The translations under genes were made by a program, and so were the position numbers. From Streptomyces aculeolatus (GTDB lineage: Bacteria > Actinomycetota > Actinomycetes > Streptomycetales > Streptomycetaceae), in the NCBI RefSeq assembly GCF_020400605.1, contig NZ_JAINRD010000005.1, forward strand, positions 248,001-312,000: DNA of 64,000 bases, read 5' to 3'. Shown one piece after another: positions 15,902 through 27,115 of this stretch (its first letter is position 1; the number at the start of each line of letters is the position of its first letter). The notes under the pieces are model-generated. The model had not been told where the DNA came from. It worked only from the letters and a program-made list of their open reading frames with translations, and did not search any database.

Positions 15902-16438
15902 TCACCGCACCGGACGGGTCTCCAGGTACGTCATGGCGGTCTCCGGGTCGTCCGCGAAGAACATCAGCTCCGCCAGCGGCAGCGGCAGGAACCCCTCCGC
16001 CTCCATCCGCCGGAACTGCTCGTGCAGCCCGTCGTAGTACCCGGAGCTGTTGAGCAGCACCACCGGCTTCGCGTGCAGCCCGTGCTTCTTCAACTCCAGG
16101 ATCTCCGTGGCCTCGTCCAGCGTGCCGGTGCCGCCGACCATGATCACGACGGCGTCGGAGCGGCCCAGCAGTTCCGCCTTGCGCTCCGCCAGGTCCCCGG
16201 CGATCACCATCTCGTCCGCGCCCGCGCGCGCCTTGTCCGCCAGGAACGTCACCGAGACGCCGACCAGCCGCCCCCCGTGCTCCTGCACCCCGTCGGCGAC
16301 GACCTTCATCAGCCCCACGTCCGACCCGCCCCACACCAGCGTGTGCCCGCGCTTGCCCAGCAGTTCGGCGAAGCGGCGGGCGGGCGCGGTGTAGCGCTCG
16401 TCGAGGTCGGCCGCGGAGAGGAAGACGCAGATGTTCAT
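15902..16438 (-). CDS. LOG-family (TIGR00730) Rossmann-fold protein
   Basis: A 178-residue protein from ATG 16438 (MNICVFLSAADLDERY); a GTG at 16444 adds two residues. The glycine-rich VGGTGTLDEATEILELKK motif is the phosphate-binding and catalytic signature of lysine decarboxylase-like LOG proteins. These hydrolyse cytokinin riboside 5'-monophosphates or related nucleotides to base plus ribose phosphate. The role in Streptomyces is uncertain; it may be nucleotide salvage. The SDR gene follows on the same strand after 12 bases. Confidence 0.9.
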   Translation of the reverse strand: MNICVFLSAADLDERYTAPARRFAELLGKRGHTLVWGGSDVGLMKVVADGVQEHGGRLVGVSVTFLADKARAGADEMVIAGDLAERKAELLGRSDAVVIMVGGTGTLDEATEILELKKHGLHAKPVVLLNSSGYYDGLHEQFRRMEAEGFLPLPLAELMFFADDPETAMTYLETRPVR

Positions 16439-16492
16439 GCGCACACCGTACGCGCGTGCGCCGGCCCCGCGGACGGGCGCGTTCCGGCCGCG

Positions 16493-17632
16493 CTACGCGG
16501 CCGGCGCGCCCGCCCGGCGGGTGCTCGCGATGGTCGCGGAGCCGACCACGCGGGTGCCGTCGTACAGCACCACCGCCTGGCCCGGCGCCACCCCGCGCAC
16601 CGGCGCCGCGAAGGCGACCCGCAGCTCGCCGCCGACGACCTCGGCGGTCACCGCCGTCTCGCCGCCGTGCGCGCGCAGTTGGGCGGTGTACCCACCCGGC
16701 CCCGCCGGGGGCGTACCGCACCAGCGCGGCGAGATCGCCGTCAGCGCCTCGACGTCCAGGGACGCGGCGGGGCCGACGGTGACGGTGTTGTCGACGGGCG
16801 AGATGTCCAGCACGTAGCGCGGCCGGCCGTCGGGCGCGGGGGTGCCCAGCGCCAGGCCCTTGCGCTGGCCCACGGTGAAGCCGTACGCGCCGGAGTGGGT
16901 GCCGACGCGGGCGCCGGACTCGTCGACGACGTCGCCCTCCGCGGTGCCCAGGCGGCGGGCGAGGAAGCCCTGGGTGTCGCCGTCCGCGATGAAGCAGATG
17001 TCGTGGCTGTCGGGCTTCTTCGCCACGAACAGCCCGCGCTCCGCGGCCTCCGCGCGGATCTCGGCCTTCGTCGTCTCGGTCTCGCCGAGCGGGAACATCG
17101 CGTGCGCGAGCTGCCGTTCGTCCAGCACGCCGAGGACGTACGACTGGTCCTTGGCCGCGTCCGCGGCGCGGTGCAGCTCGCGGCTGCCGTCCTCGCGGGT
17201 GACGACCTTGGCGTAGTGGCCGGTGCACACCGCGTCGAAGCCGAGGGCCAGCGCCTTGTCCAGCAGCGCCGCGAACTTGATCTTCTCGTTGCAGCGCAGG
17301 CAGGGGTTGGGCGTGCGGCCGGCGGCGTACTCGCTGACGAAGTCCTCGACGACGTCCTCGCGGAACCGCTCGGCGAGGTCCCAGACGTAGAACGGGATGC
17401 CGATGACGTCGGCGGCGCGGCGGGCGTCGTGCGAGTCCTCGATGGTGCAGCACCCGCGGGCGCCGGTGCGGAAGGACTGCGGGTTGGCGGAGAGCGCGAG
17501 GTGCACCCCGGTGACGTCGTGCCCCGCCGCCGCGGCGCGGGCGGCGGCGACGGCGGAGTCCACGCCGCCGGACATGGCGGCGAGGACCTTCAGACGGGCG
17601 GGGCGGGCCGTGTGTGTCACTCGTGGTGTCAT
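16493..17632 (-). CDS. mnmA: tRNA-specific 2-thiouridylase MnmA
   Basis: MnmA adds sulfur at C2 of U34 in tRNA(Lys, Glu, Gln). The 379 residues from ATG 17632 have GGAG six bases upstream. The PP-loop ATP motif is [11 protein letters not shown], the nucleophilic cysteine lies in [16 protein letters not shown], and the second catalytic cysteine in [10 protein letters not shown]. The sulfur donor is a cysteine desulfurase, and one is encoded about 1 kb upstream on the same strand (18652-19842), with the plus-strand amidase gene lying between them. Confidence 0.96.
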   Translation of the reverse strand: MTPRVTHTARPARLKVLAAMSGGVDSAVAAARAAAAGHDVTGVHLALSANPQSFRTGARGCCTIEDSHDARRAADVIGIPFYVWDLAERFREDVVEDFVSEYAAGRTPNPCLRCNEKIKFAALLDKALALGFDAVCTGHYAKVVTREDGSRELHRAADAAKDQSYVLGVLDERQLAHAMFPLGETETTKAEIRAEAAERGLFVAKKPDSHDICFIADGDTQGFLARRLGTAEGDVVDESGARVGTHSGAYGFTVGQRKGLALGTPAPDGRPRYVLDISPVDNTVTVGPAASLDVEALTAISPRWCGTPPAGPGGYTAQLRAHGGETAVTAEVVGGELRVAFAAPVRGVAPGQAVVLYDGTRVVGSATIASTRRAGAPAA

Positions 17633-17722
17633 AGCCACTCCAGGGTAACGAGGCCGCGGTGCGGAACCGTCCGGCGGCCGGAGGCGTTGGCCGATCGAGA
17701 CCGAACGAGAAGGACCGACCGC

Positions 17723-18487
17723 ATGCCGACGACGGACGGGGACGGCCCGGAGCCCGGGGCGGGGGAGCCCCGCGCGGACCCCGGGCGGCGGCCCGGCGGC
17801 GGCGAGCCGCGCCGCGGCTCCAGCCGCCGCGCCCTGCTGGCCGCCCTCGGCGTGGGCGCGGTCGGCGCGGGCCTCGGCTGGGCCGGGTACGAGCAGCTCA
17901 AGCGCATCTGGTGGCAGGTCCCCGGCATCGACAAGCCCCGCAGGCCCGGCGAGCTGGACTACGCCGCCGCCGGATGGGCCGGCGCCTCGGAGGCGAACTG
18001 GCGCCGCGCCGACCGCCCCGCGGACTACGGCATCGACCGCGTCGTGATCCACGTCACCGAGGGCAGCTACGCGGTGGCGCTCAAGGTCTTCGGCGACCCC
18101 GGCCACGGCGCCGCCACCCACTACGTCATACGGGCCGAGGACGGGCACGTGGCGCAGACGGTGCGCGAGTTGGACGTCGCGTTCCACGCGGGCAACCGGG
18201 AGTGGAACGAGCGCAGTGTCGGCATCGAGCACGAGGGCTTCGTGGACCGCCCGGAGACGCTGACCGACGTCATGTACCGCTCGTCGGCGAAGCTGACCGC
18301 GGACATCTGCCTGCGCTACGACATCCCGGTGGACCGGGAGCACATCGTCGGCCACAACGAGGTCCCGGAAGCGGACCACACCGACCCGGGGCCGCACTGG
18401 GACTGGCCGCGGTACATGCGCCTGGTGCGCAAGGCGCACGCCGCGGCGGAGCGCAGGGCGAGCGCGCGCCCGGCGCGCGACTCCTGA
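17723..18487 (+). CDS. Secreted N-acetylmuramoyl-L-alanine amidase (amidase_2/PGRP fold), Tat-type signal
   Basis: A 254-residue protein from ATG 17723. The start [10 protein letters not shown] is followed by a basic, Pro/Gly-rich stretch and [20 protein letters not shown], which looks like a twin-arginine signal or membrane anchor. The amidase_2 domain covers about residues 90-240: zinc-type His in [10 protein letters not shown], a buried [18 protein letters not shown] centre, and [17 protein letters not shown]. These match peptidoglycan-recognition amidases that cut the MurNAc-L-Ala bond. It diverges from mnmA and converges with the cysteine desulfurase gene. Confidence 0.92.
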   Translation: MPTTDGDGPEPGAGEPRADPGRRPGGGEPRRGSSRRALLAALGVGAVGAGLGWAGYEQLKRIWWQVPGIDKPRRPGELDYAAAGWAGASEANWRRADRPADYGIDRVVIHVTEGSYAVALKVFGDPGHGAATHYVIRAEDGHVAQTVRELDVAFHAGNREWNERSVGIEHEGFVDRPETLTDVMYRSSAKLTADICLRYDIPVDREHIVGHNEVPEADHTDPGPHWDWPRYMRLVRKAHAAAERRASARPARDS

Positions 18488-18651
18488 CCGCGGACGGGAT
18501 CCGTCCCGGCGAACGCACGGCTCACTGCCGCCGGCCCGCGTCGCCCGGCAGTCCGACTCGGGCAGCTCCGGCCGTGCGGTCCGGCCCGGCGCACCCCGGC
18601 CCCGCCCGGCGAGGGCGGGCCCAGCATGGACCGGCCCGGCGCTGCCAGGGG

Positions 18652-19842
18652 TCAGCTCAGCCCCGCCGCACGGGCCCGCTCCACCGCCGGCCCGATCGCC
18701 GCCGCCAGCGCCGCCACGTCCGCCGCCGTCGACGTGTGCCCCAGCGAGAACCGCAGGGTGCCCCGCGCCAGGTCCGGGTCCGCCCCCGCGGCGAGCACCA
18801 CGTGGCTGGGCTGGGCGATGCCCGCGGTGCAGGCGGAGCCGGTGGAGCACGCGATGCCCTGGGCGTCCAGGAGCAGCAGCAGGGAGTCGCCCTCGCAGCC
18901 GGGGAAGGAGAAGTGCGCGTTGGCGGGCAGCCGCCCGGCCGGGTCCGGGTCGCCGTTGAGCACCGCGTCGGGCACCGCGTCCCGCACCGCCGCCACCAGG
19001 CGGTCGCGCAGCGCCCCCACCTCGGCGGCGAACTCCGCGCGCCGCCCGGCGGCCAGCTCCGCGGCCACCGCGAACGCCGCGATCGCCGGCACGTCCAGCG
19101 TGCCCGAGCGCACCTCGCGCTCCTGCCCGCCGCCGTGCAGCAGCGGCTCGGGCGCGTCCTGCCGGCCGAGGAGCAGCGCCCCGATGCCGTACGGGCCGCC
19201 GATCTTGTGCCCGGTGAGCGTCAGCGCGGCCAGCCCGCTGGCGCCGAAGTCCACCTCCGCCTGTCCCGCGGCCTGCACGGCGTCGGAGTGCATCGGCACC
19301 CCGTACTCCCGTGCCACGGCGGCGAGTCCGGCCACGGGCAGGATCGTGCCGATCTCGTTGTTGGCCCACATCGCCGTGACCAGCGCCACGTCGCCCGCGC
19401 CGCCGCCCGGGCCGCGCTCCAGCGCGGCGCGCAGCGCGTCGGGGTGCACGCGGCCGTGGGTGTCGACGGGCAGCCAGTCGACGGTGGCGCCCTCGTGCTT
19501 CTGGAGCCAGTGCACGGCGTCCAGCACCGCGTGGTGCTCGACGGGGCTGGCGAGCACCCGGGTGCGGGCGGGGTCCTCGGCGCGCCGCGACCAGTACAGG
19601 CCCTTGACGGCCAGGTTGTCCGCCTCGGTGCCGCCGGAGGTGAAGACCACTTCGCTGGGCCGGGCGCCGTAGGCGGCGGCCAGCCGCTCGCGGGACTCCT
19701 CGACCGCCCGCCGGGCCCGCCGGCCCGCGGCGTGCAGCGAGGAGGCGTTGCCGGTGGCGGTGAGGCGTTCGGTCATGGCCCGCACCGCCTCGGGGAGCAT
19801 CGGGGTGGTGGCGGCGTGGTCGAGGTAGACAGCCTGGTCCAT
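18652..19842 (-). CDS. Cysteine desulfurase (IscS/NifS class)
   Basis: A PLP enzyme that takes sulfur from cysteine for tRNA thiolation and Fe-S clusters. I chose ATG 19842 ([16 protein letters not shown]), giving 396 residues; a longer frame reaches 19866. The PLP lysine is in [15 protein letters not shown] and the catalytic cysteine in [17 protein letters not shown], with the short loop typical of group I enzymes. It sits next to mnmA on the same strand with the amidase gene on the other strand between them, so it is the likely sulfur donor for MnmA. Confidence 0.95.
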   Translation of the reverse strand: MDQAVYLDHAATTPMLPEAVRAMTERLTATGNASSLHAAGRRARRAVEESRERLAAAYGARPSEVVFTSGGTEADNLAVKGLYWSRRAEDPARTRVLASPVEHHAVLDAVHWLQKHEGATVDWLPVDTHGRVHPDALRAALERGPGGGAGDVALVTAMWANNEIGTILPVAGLAAVAREYGVPMHSDAVQAAGQAEVDFGASGLAALTLTGHKIGGPYGIGALLLGRQDAPEPLLHGGGQEREVRSGTLDVPAIAAFAVAAELAAGRRAEFAAEVGALRDRLVAAVRDAVPDAVLNGDPDPAGRLPANAHFSFPGCEGDSLLLLLDAQGIACSTGSACTAGIAQPSHVVLAAGADPDLARGTLRFSLGHTSTAADVAALAAAIGPAVERARAAGLS

Positions 19843-19924
19843 GGTGGTTCCGATTCTACGGCGCACGCCCCGCCCGCCGAACGCCGCCTTCCGGCCGTAC
19901 GGGCCCCGCCCCCGGCCCGCGGCG

Positions 19925-20587
19925 TCAGCCCTCCCCCGCCGCCCTGCTGCGCCGCTGCCAGGCGCGCGGGGCCCGCCAGCGGTAGCGCAGCGCCAGCAGC
20001 CGCAGCACGAACGCCAGCGCCGCCGCGGCCGTCGCCGTGGCGGGCTCGACCTGGTCGAAGCGGATCAGCAGCGCCGTGGCCGCCGCGCCGACCAGCGCCG
20101 GCACCGCGTACATCTCCCGGTCCCAGCGCAGCAGCGACGGCACCTCGCCGGCGAGCAGGTCGCGCACCACGCCGCCGCCGGCCGCGCTGGTCAGCCCGAG
20201 GACGGCGGCGGAGGTGAGGCCGAGCCCGTACTCGTACGCCTTGAGCGTGCCCGTGACGCAGAACAGCCCGAGCCCCGCGGCGTCGAAGACCATGACCGCG
20301 CTGGTGATCCGCTCCACCTCGGGGTGGAGGAAGACGACCAGCAGCGCGGCGACGAGCGGCGTGAAGAGGTACCCCGGCTCGGTGAACGCGGCCGGCGGCA
20401 CCGCGCCGATCACCAGGTCCCGCAGCACGCCGCCGCCGAGCCCGGTGGCCAGCGCGAGCACGCCGATGCCGAAGACGTCGAAGTTCTTCCGGACCGCGAG
20501 CAGCGCGCCGGAGATCGCGAAGACGAAGATCCCCGCGAGGTCCAGCCAGTGCTGGAGGGACGGGGTGAACAGCTCGTCGGACACCAC
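19925..20587 (-). CDS. Trimeric intracellular cation (TRIC) channel family protein (UPF0126)
   Basis: A 220-residue integral membrane protein with about seven helices and the internal duplication of the TRIC/UPF0126 family. Each half carries a glycine-rich motif, seen as [15 protein letters not shown] and [17 protein letters not shown]. Prokaryotic members are trimeric K+ or Na+ channels. The neighbouring minus-strand ABC gene ends at 20613, about 25 bases before this start, so the two may be co-transcribed. Confidence 0.92.
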   Translation of the reverse strand: MVSDELFTPSLQHWLDLAGIFVFAISGALLAVRKNFDVFGIGVLALATGLGGGVLRDLVIGAVPPAAFTEPGYLFTPLVAALLVVFLHPEVERITSAVMVFDAAGLGLFCVTGTLKAYEYGLGLTSAAVLGLTSAAGGGVVRDLLAGEVPSLLRWDREMYAVPALVGAAATALLIRFDQVEPATATAAAALAFVLRLLALRYRWRAPRAWQRRSRAAGEG

Positions 20588-20612
20588 GCCCCCGTTCGTG
20601 CTCCGGCGGTGC

Positions 20613-21739
20613 CTACGCCTTGTCGTCGGGTGCCTGGTCGGGCGCGTTCTCCGGGTGCCAGCAGGCGGTGCGCCGGCCGGGCTTCAGCTCCAGCAGCGGG
20701 GGCTCCTTGGTCTTGCAGACCTGGGTGGCCTTCCAGCAGCGGGTGTGGAAGCGGCAGCCGGGCGGCGGCGCGATCGGCGAGGGCACGTCGCCCTTGAGCA
20801 GGATCCGCTCGCGCTGCTGCCGGCGCTTGGTGTCCGGCACCGGCACCGCGGACATCAGCGCCTTGGTGTACGGGTGCAGCGGCTCCTGGTACAGGCTGGT
20901 GCGGTCGGCCAGTTCGACGACCTTGCCCAGGTACATGACCGCGATCCGGTCCGAGACGTGCCGGACGACGGACAGGTCGTGGGCGATGATCACGTAGGTG
21001 AGGCCGAACTCCTGCTGGAGGTCGTCCAGGAGGTTGACCACCTGCGCCTGGATGGACACGTCCAGCGCCGAGACCGGCTCGTCCGCGACGATCAGCTTCG
21101 GCTGCAGGGCGAGCGCGCGGGCGATGCCGATGCGCTGGCGCTGGCCGCCGGAGAACTCGTGCGGGTAGCGGTTGTAGTGCTCGGGGTTCAGCCCGACGCG
21201 CTCCAGGATCCCCTGGACCTCCTTCTTCACCCCGCCCTCGGGCCGCACGTTCTGCAGCTTGAACGGGGCGCCGACGATGGTGCCGACGGTGTGCCGCGGG
21301 TTCAGCGAGGAGTACGGGTCCTGGAAGATCATCTGCACGTCGCGGCGAAGCGGGCGCATCCGGCCGGTGCTCAGGTGTGTGATGTCCCGGCCCTGGAACT
21401 CGACGGTGCCGCCGGTGGGCTCCAGCAGCCGGGTGATCAGCCGGCCCATGGTGGACTTGCCGCAGCCGGACTCGCCGACCACGCCCAGGGTCTCGCCCGG
21501 CAGCACCTCGAAGTCGATGCCGTCCACGGCCTGCACCGCGCCGACCTGGCGCTGCAGCAGGCCCTTGCGGATGGGGAAGTGCTTGGTCAGCCCGGAGACC
21601 TTCAGCAGCGGCTCGGCGCCCTCGACGGGCTTCTTGCGCATCCGCGCGCCCGGGATGGTCGCGGTCGCCTTCCCGTCCCCCGCTGCGGGGGCGGGGGAGC
21701 TCGCCTTGTCGGCCTTCTTCTCGGGCACAGCCTCGTCCT

Positions 21740-21743
<4 letters not shown>
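20613..21743 (-). CDS. Oligopeptide ABC transporter ATP-binding protein (DppF/OppF-like)
   Basis: The second ATPase of the peptide importer. It starts at GTG 21743, overlapping the previous stop by four bases (GTGA), and has 376 residues. Walker A is GESGCGKSTMGRL, the ABC signature FSGGQRQRIGIARAL, and Walker B KLIVADEPVSALDV. The C-terminal oligopeptide-type Cys cluster (PPGCRFHTRCWKATQVC) is present. The first about 45 residues are a Lys/Ala-rich extension not usual for OppF. It is the last gene of a permease, binding protein, permease, ATPase, ATPase operon. Confidence 0.94.
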
Positions 21744-22833
<1,090 letters not shown>

Positions 22834-22837
<4 letters not shown>

Positions 22838-23841
22838 GAGACCCTCACCCTCGGGTCGATGGCGGCGTACACGAAGTCGACCACCAGATTGCAGATCACG
22901 ATGAAGAAGGCGGCGAACAACGTCACACCGAGGATCGGTGGCAGGTCGTTCTCGTTGATGGACTGCACCGCCCAGGAGCCGACCCCGTTGAAGGAGAACA
23001 CCGTCTCGGTGATCACCGCCCCGCCGAGCAGCAGCGCGAAGTCCATGCCGAAGATGGTCACGATGGGGGTCAGCGCCGAGCGCAGCCCGTGCCGGGTGAT
23101 CACCACCGGCTCCTTCAGGCCCTTCGCGCGGGCGGTGCGGATGTAGTCCTCACCCATGGTCTCCAGCATTCCGGCGCGTGTGAGTCTCGCATAGAGCGCG
23201 GAATAGAGGAATGCCAGTGAGAACCAGGGCAGCATCAACCCCTGGAACCAGCGCACCGGATTCTCGGTGAGCGGCGTGAACTCGTTCGGGAAGATCTGCC
23301 AGTGGAAGGTGAACAGCGCCAGTGCGACGGTGCCGGTGAAGAACATCGGCAGCGAGACGCCGGCCAGCGCGATGCCCATCGCCGCGCGGTCGAAGAACGA
23401 CCCCGGGCGCAGCGCCGAGATCACGCCCGTCGTCACTCCGGAGATCAGCCACAGCACGGCGGCGCCGATGGCCAGCGACGCGGTGACCGGCAGCCGGTCC
23501 AGCATCTCCGGCCAGACCTCCTGGTGGTCGCGGAAGGAATAGCCCAGGCAGGGGACGTTGCACTGCGCCGGGTCGGGGCCGAAGTTGAACTCCCGGCCGG
23601 CGAAGATGCCGCGGATGAAGTCCCAGTACTGGACGTAGACGGGATCGTCGAGGCCGAGGTTCTGCTTGACCGCGTCGATGGTCTTGGGGTCCGGGCTCTT
23701 GCCGATGTACTGCGCGGCGAGCTGATCGGGGGTGCTGCCTGCCAGCCGCGGCAGGACGAAGAAGATGGCGTAGGTGATGGCGCTCACGACGAACAGCAGC
23801 ACCACTGCGGCCATCAGCCGCCGGATGAGATACGCGAACAC
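22834..23841 (-). CDS. Oligopeptide ABC transporter permease (DppB/OppB-like)
   Basis: A 335-residue inner-membrane permease. The start MFAYLIRRLMAAVVLLFVVSAIT is the usual first helix. About six helices follow. The ATPase-contact EAA loop is read as YIRTARAKGLKEPVVITRHGLRSA, and the C-terminus ends in DFVYAAIDPRVRV. A long periplasmic insertion with FGPDPAQCNVPCLGYSF lies between helices 1 and 2. It lies between the binding-protein gene and the two ATPase genes. Confidence 0.94.
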
Positions 23842-23916
23842 GAGGGCGTGCCTTCCACGGTCCGGGCGGCGCGGGCGGTGCCGGTGAGGGCACCGCCCGC
23901 GCAGCCTGTGGGGGTG

Positions 23917-25677
23917 CTACTTCAGGCCGAGGTTCAGGTAGTCGTACTGACCGCTGAACGCCTGCGAGACCACCAGGTTGGTGACCTTGTCCGAACGCTG
24001 GTGCAGGACCTTGAAGTAGGACAGGGGCACGATCGCCGCCGTCTCCAGCATCTTCTTGTCCACCTCGGCGTACGCCTTGGCACGGGCCGCCTTGTCCGGG
24101 TCCGCGATCGAGTCGTCCAGGAGCTTGTTGATCTCCGGGTCGTCCAGGTACGAGATGTTCGTGTTACCGGACTCGCCGAGCGCGCCGCCGTTGGCGATCT
24201 GCTGCAGGAAGCCGTAGCCGCTGGGCCAGTCGGAGCCCCACTGCATCATGTACAGGCCGGCCTTGTTGTCCTGGGTCCACTTCCTGGAGCCCGCGAAGTC
24301 GGTGAAGTACTTGCCGCCGGGGAACTTCTGGATCTCGGCGTTGATGCCGACCTTCTTCAGGGCCGCCTGGATCGCGGTGGCGTTGTCGATCTCGTCCTGC
24401 CGCTCGGTGCGCGCGGTCAGCACGGTGTCGAACCCGTCGGGCTGGCCGCACTCCTTCAGCGCCGCCTTGGCCTTGTCGACGTCGCCCTTGCTGCCCTCGG
24501 TGGCGTACGGGTCGTCGTACGCCTCGTGGCTCGGCACGTCCGGCGGCAGCGCCGTGGTGGCGATGTCACCCTTGGGCTCGCCGCCCAGGGCGCGCATGGA
24601 GGAGTCCTTGTCGACGGCGTACTCCACGGCCTTGCGGCAGTTGACGTCGTCGAACGGCGCGAGCTGGGTGTTCATCGCCAGATAGGTGAGCCGGCCGCCG
24701 GTCGGGTTGTCGAGCATGTTCGACTTGTCCCGCAGCATCTGCGACTGGGTCTGAGCGGTGACGCCGAGGGCGTCGAACATCACGTGGGTCTTGCCCGCCT
24801 CGATGTTCTTGTCGATGGTCTCGGGGTTGACCTTGAACCGGACCTCGATCTTGTCCGGGAGCTGCTTGCGGATCTTGTCCGTCTTCGGGTCCCACTGGTC
24901 GTTGCGGACCAGGGTCGCGGACTTGTCCAGGTCGAAGCTCTCGAACTTGTAGGAGCCCGAGGAGACGATGTTCTTCTGGTAGTCCGAGCCGTTGTCCTTG
25001 TCCCGCGGCACCGGCGCCGTCTGGGTCATGGCGACGAGGTAGTCGAACTCCTGGAACGCCTGGTCGAGCTTGAAGACGATCGTGTGGTCGTCCGGGGTCT
25101 CGATGGACGCGATGCCCTCTTCGCTCTTGTCCTTGTACGGACCCTTGTAGTCGTCAGGGTTCTGCAGGTACTGGGCGAAGTAGTTCGGGCCGAGGGAGAG
25201 CACGTCGCGGGCGTAGTTGCTCCGCTCGACGGCGTACTTGACGTCACCCGCGGTGATCTCGGTGCCGTCCTCGTACTTGACGCCCTTCTTGATCTTGTAC
25301 GTCCAGGTCTTGCCGCCGTCGGTGGCCTCACCGGGGCCCTCGGCGAGGTCCGGCACCGGCTCGGCGGCCTGCGCGCCAGGGCCGGGGGCGTAGGTCATGA
25401 GGGAGCGCGCGTACAGCCGGCTGAAGTTCCACATGTAGCCGTAGTACGTGTTGCCCGGGTCCATCGAGTCCGGCACGTCGGCCGACTCGTAGACGAGGGT
25501 CCCGCCCTTCTTGTCGGAGGCGTTGAGGACCTTATCGATCGCCGCGTTCGCGGCGGCGCCGCCGCCCTCGCCCTCGCCTTCGCCGTCGTCGTTGCTGCCA
25601 CCGCCGCAGGCGGAGACGGTCAGCGCGACCGAGACGGCAACCGCGAGCATGGCGGCTGATTTCGACCTGAGTTTCAT
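23917..25677 (-). CDS. Oligopeptide-binding lipoprotein, ABC transporter solute-binding protein (family 5)
   Basis: A 586-residue extracellular lipoprotein. The signal MKLRSKSAAMLAVAVSVALTV is followed by the lipobox SACGGG, then a Gly/Glu-rich linker (DDGEGEGEGGG). The SBP_bac_5 fold begins around residue 60 with a PDSMDPGNTYY-type start and includes the LTYLAMNTQLAPFDDVNCRKAV hallmark region. It would capture oligopeptides outside the cell. In Streptomyces such transporters (BldK and related) can import developmental peptide signals; which peptide this one binds is unknown. It sits between the two permease genes. Confidence 0.94.
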   Translation of the reverse strand: MKLRSKSAAMLAVAVSVALTVSACGGGSNDDGEGEGEGGGAAANAAIDKVLNASDKKGGTLVYESADVPDSMDPGNTYYGYMWNFSRLYARSLMTYAPGPGAQAAEPVPDLAEGPGEATDGGKTWTYKIKKGVKYEDGTEITAGDVKYAVERSNYARDVLSLGPNYFAQYLQNPDDYKGPYKDKSEEGIASIETPDDHTIVFKLDQAFQEFDYLVAMTQTAPVPRDKDNGSDYQKNIVSSGSYKFESFDLDKSATLVRNDQWDPKTDKIRKQLPDKIEVRFKVNPETIDKNIEAGKTHVMFDALGVTAQTQSQMLRDKSNMLDNPTGGRLTYLAMNTQLAPFDDVNCRKAVEYAVDKDSSMRALGGEPKGDIATTALPPDVPSHEAYDDPYATEGSKGDVDKAKAALKECGQPDGFDTVLTARTERQDEIDNATAIQAALKKVGINAEIQKFPGGKYFTDFAGSRKWTQDNKAGLYMMQWGSDWPSGYGFLQQIANGGALGESGNTNISYLDDPEINKLLDDSIADPDKAARAKAYAEVDKKMLETAAIVPLSYFKVLHQRSDKVTNLVVSQAFSGQYDYLNLGLK

Positions 25678-25766
25678 GGTGAGGCGTTGCCTCCTGGTTC
25701 GGAGTGATGGGACGAGAGCGGGAACGGCGGGTGCCGCGCCCAGGCTGCTTCTTGGGGTCTTCGGGG

Positions 25767-26765
25767 TCATCGGCGGCCCTTGGGATCGAGTGCGTCCCGG
25801 AGCCCGTCGCCCAAGAGGTTGAAGGCCAGCACGGACAGGAAGATCGCCACGCCCGGTACGACCATGAACATCGGATCGACCTGGTAGTAGTCGATCGCGC
25901 TGCTCAGCATGCCGCCCCAGGAGGCCTGCGGCGGCTGGATGCCCACGCCGAGGAAGCTGAGCGCCGCCTCGAAGAGGATGTTGGTGGGGATCAGCAGGGT
26001 GGAGTAGACGAGGATCGGCCCCACCAGGTTCGGCAGCAGCTCCCGGAAGAGGATGAAGGGGCCGCGCGCGCCCAGGCTCCTGGCCGCTTCGACGAATTCT
26101 CGTTCGCGCAGGCTGAGCGTCTGTCCGCGGACGATGCGGCCGATGTACGGCCAGCTGAAGAAGCCGATGACGAAGATCAGCACGCCGATGTGGAGCTGCA
26201 GTCCCTTCAGGCCGAACGCGCCGCCCTGCAGCGCGGCCGAGATCGAGATGGCGAAGAGCAGCACCGGGAAGGCCAGGAACGTGTCCATGGTCCGGCTGAT
26301 GATCGTGTCCGCCCACTTGCCGTAGTAGCCGGCGATCACGCCGAGGACGGTTCCGATCACGACGGCGACCATGGTGGCGCCGAAGGCCACCAGCAGCGAG
26401 ACCCAGGAGCCCTCGAGGATGCGGGTGGCGATGTCGCGGCCGAGCCGCGGCTCCACGCCCAGCGGGTGGTCCCAGCTCATGCCGCCGAAGGAGCCGTACG
26501 GCGTGGAGAGGGAGGGGTCGACGAGGTCCTGGTTGAGCTTGTTGGGGTCGAGCCCGAAGATCGACTGGATCGGCCGGGAGAGCGCGGCGATCAGGACGAG
26601 CAGCACCACGACGACGCCGCCGGCCATGGCGACGCGGTCGCGCTTGAGCCGCATCCAGGCGATGCGCCCGAGCGAACGGCCCTCGATCCGGCTCTTGTCC
26701 ACGCCCTCGACGAGAGCTTCCGGCGTCGCCTCGGTGGCGCCGGTGGTCTCGATAGGTGCCGTCAT
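25767..26765 (-). CDS. Oligopeptide ABC transporter permease (DppC/OppC-like), first gene of operon
   Basis: A 332-residue permease with the OppC-type N-terminal cytoplasmic tail (RIAWMRLKRDRVAMAGGVVV) and five to six helices. The EAA loop is FVEAARSLGARGPFILFREL. The end, NLLGDGLRDALDPKGRR, is typical. The order here is permease, binding protein, permease, ATPase, ATPase. The same order is found, from memory, in the developmental peptide importer bldK and in the S. coelicolor SCO5476-5480 operon, which this region matches in position. Confidence 0.94.
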   Translation of the reverse strand: MTAPIETTGATEATPEALVEGVDKSRIEGRSLGRIAWMRLKRDRVAMAGGVVVVLLVLIAALSRPIQSIFGLDPNKLNQDLVDPSLSTPYGSFGGMSWDHPLGVEPRLGRDIATRILEGSWVSLLVAFGATMVAVVIGTVLGVIAGYYGKWADTIISRTMDTFLAFPVLLFAISISAALQGGAFGLKGLQLHIGVLIFVIGFFSWPYIGRIVRGQTLSLREREFVEAARSLGARGPFILFRELLPNLVGPILVYSTLLIPTNILFEAALSFLGVGIQPPQASWGGMLSSAIDYYQVDPMFMVVPGVAIFLSVLAFNLLGDGLRDALDPKGRR

Positions 26766-27115
26766 GTTGTGGGGACCCCTCTCGAGCGGCGGCGTCCCGC
26801 CGTCGTCTGCCGCGGTAGCGGCTCAATCGCTTCGCTGGTGCAAGTCATGCCGTGGTGCCGTGATCCGTGGTGCCGTAGTGCCTGGTGTCGGTAGTGCGTG
26901 TGCGTGAAGACGTGTCGTCGCACAGGGGAACGACAGCTTCCCGCCGGGGGGAGTCTTCAATGCGCCTGCGATCACTCGCCAGACCCCGAGGGGAATGGAT
27001 GCGCAAACGTGATGCGATGCAGTGGATAACCGTTATCCGGACATCCGACCGCCGCTGAGCGGATCTCCGTCGGTCCGATATCAGGACACGTACGGATATG
27101 GCGGGGTCGCGCCGC
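26766..27115. promoter_or_regulatory. 350-base gene-free region upstream of the peptide transporter
   Basis: No coding sequence. I see the direct repeat CCGTGGTGCCGT at 26850-26861 and 26865-26876, a comparatively AT-rich stretch near 26990-27080, and a perfect inverted repeat, GGATAA-CCG-TTATCC, at 27024-27038. The palindrome lies 259 bases upstream of the first permease start and 78 bases after the SseB-domain gene stop at 27116, so either a distal operator or a 3'-end feature is possible. The promoter for the transporter presumably lies here, but I cannot place it. Confidence 0.4.

Noticed and set aside
15311..17720. N-terminal extension of the amidase ORF and other antisense ORFs here
   Set aside because: The extension is a shadow of the SDR, LOG and mnmA genes; the true start at 17723 has a Tat-like signal.
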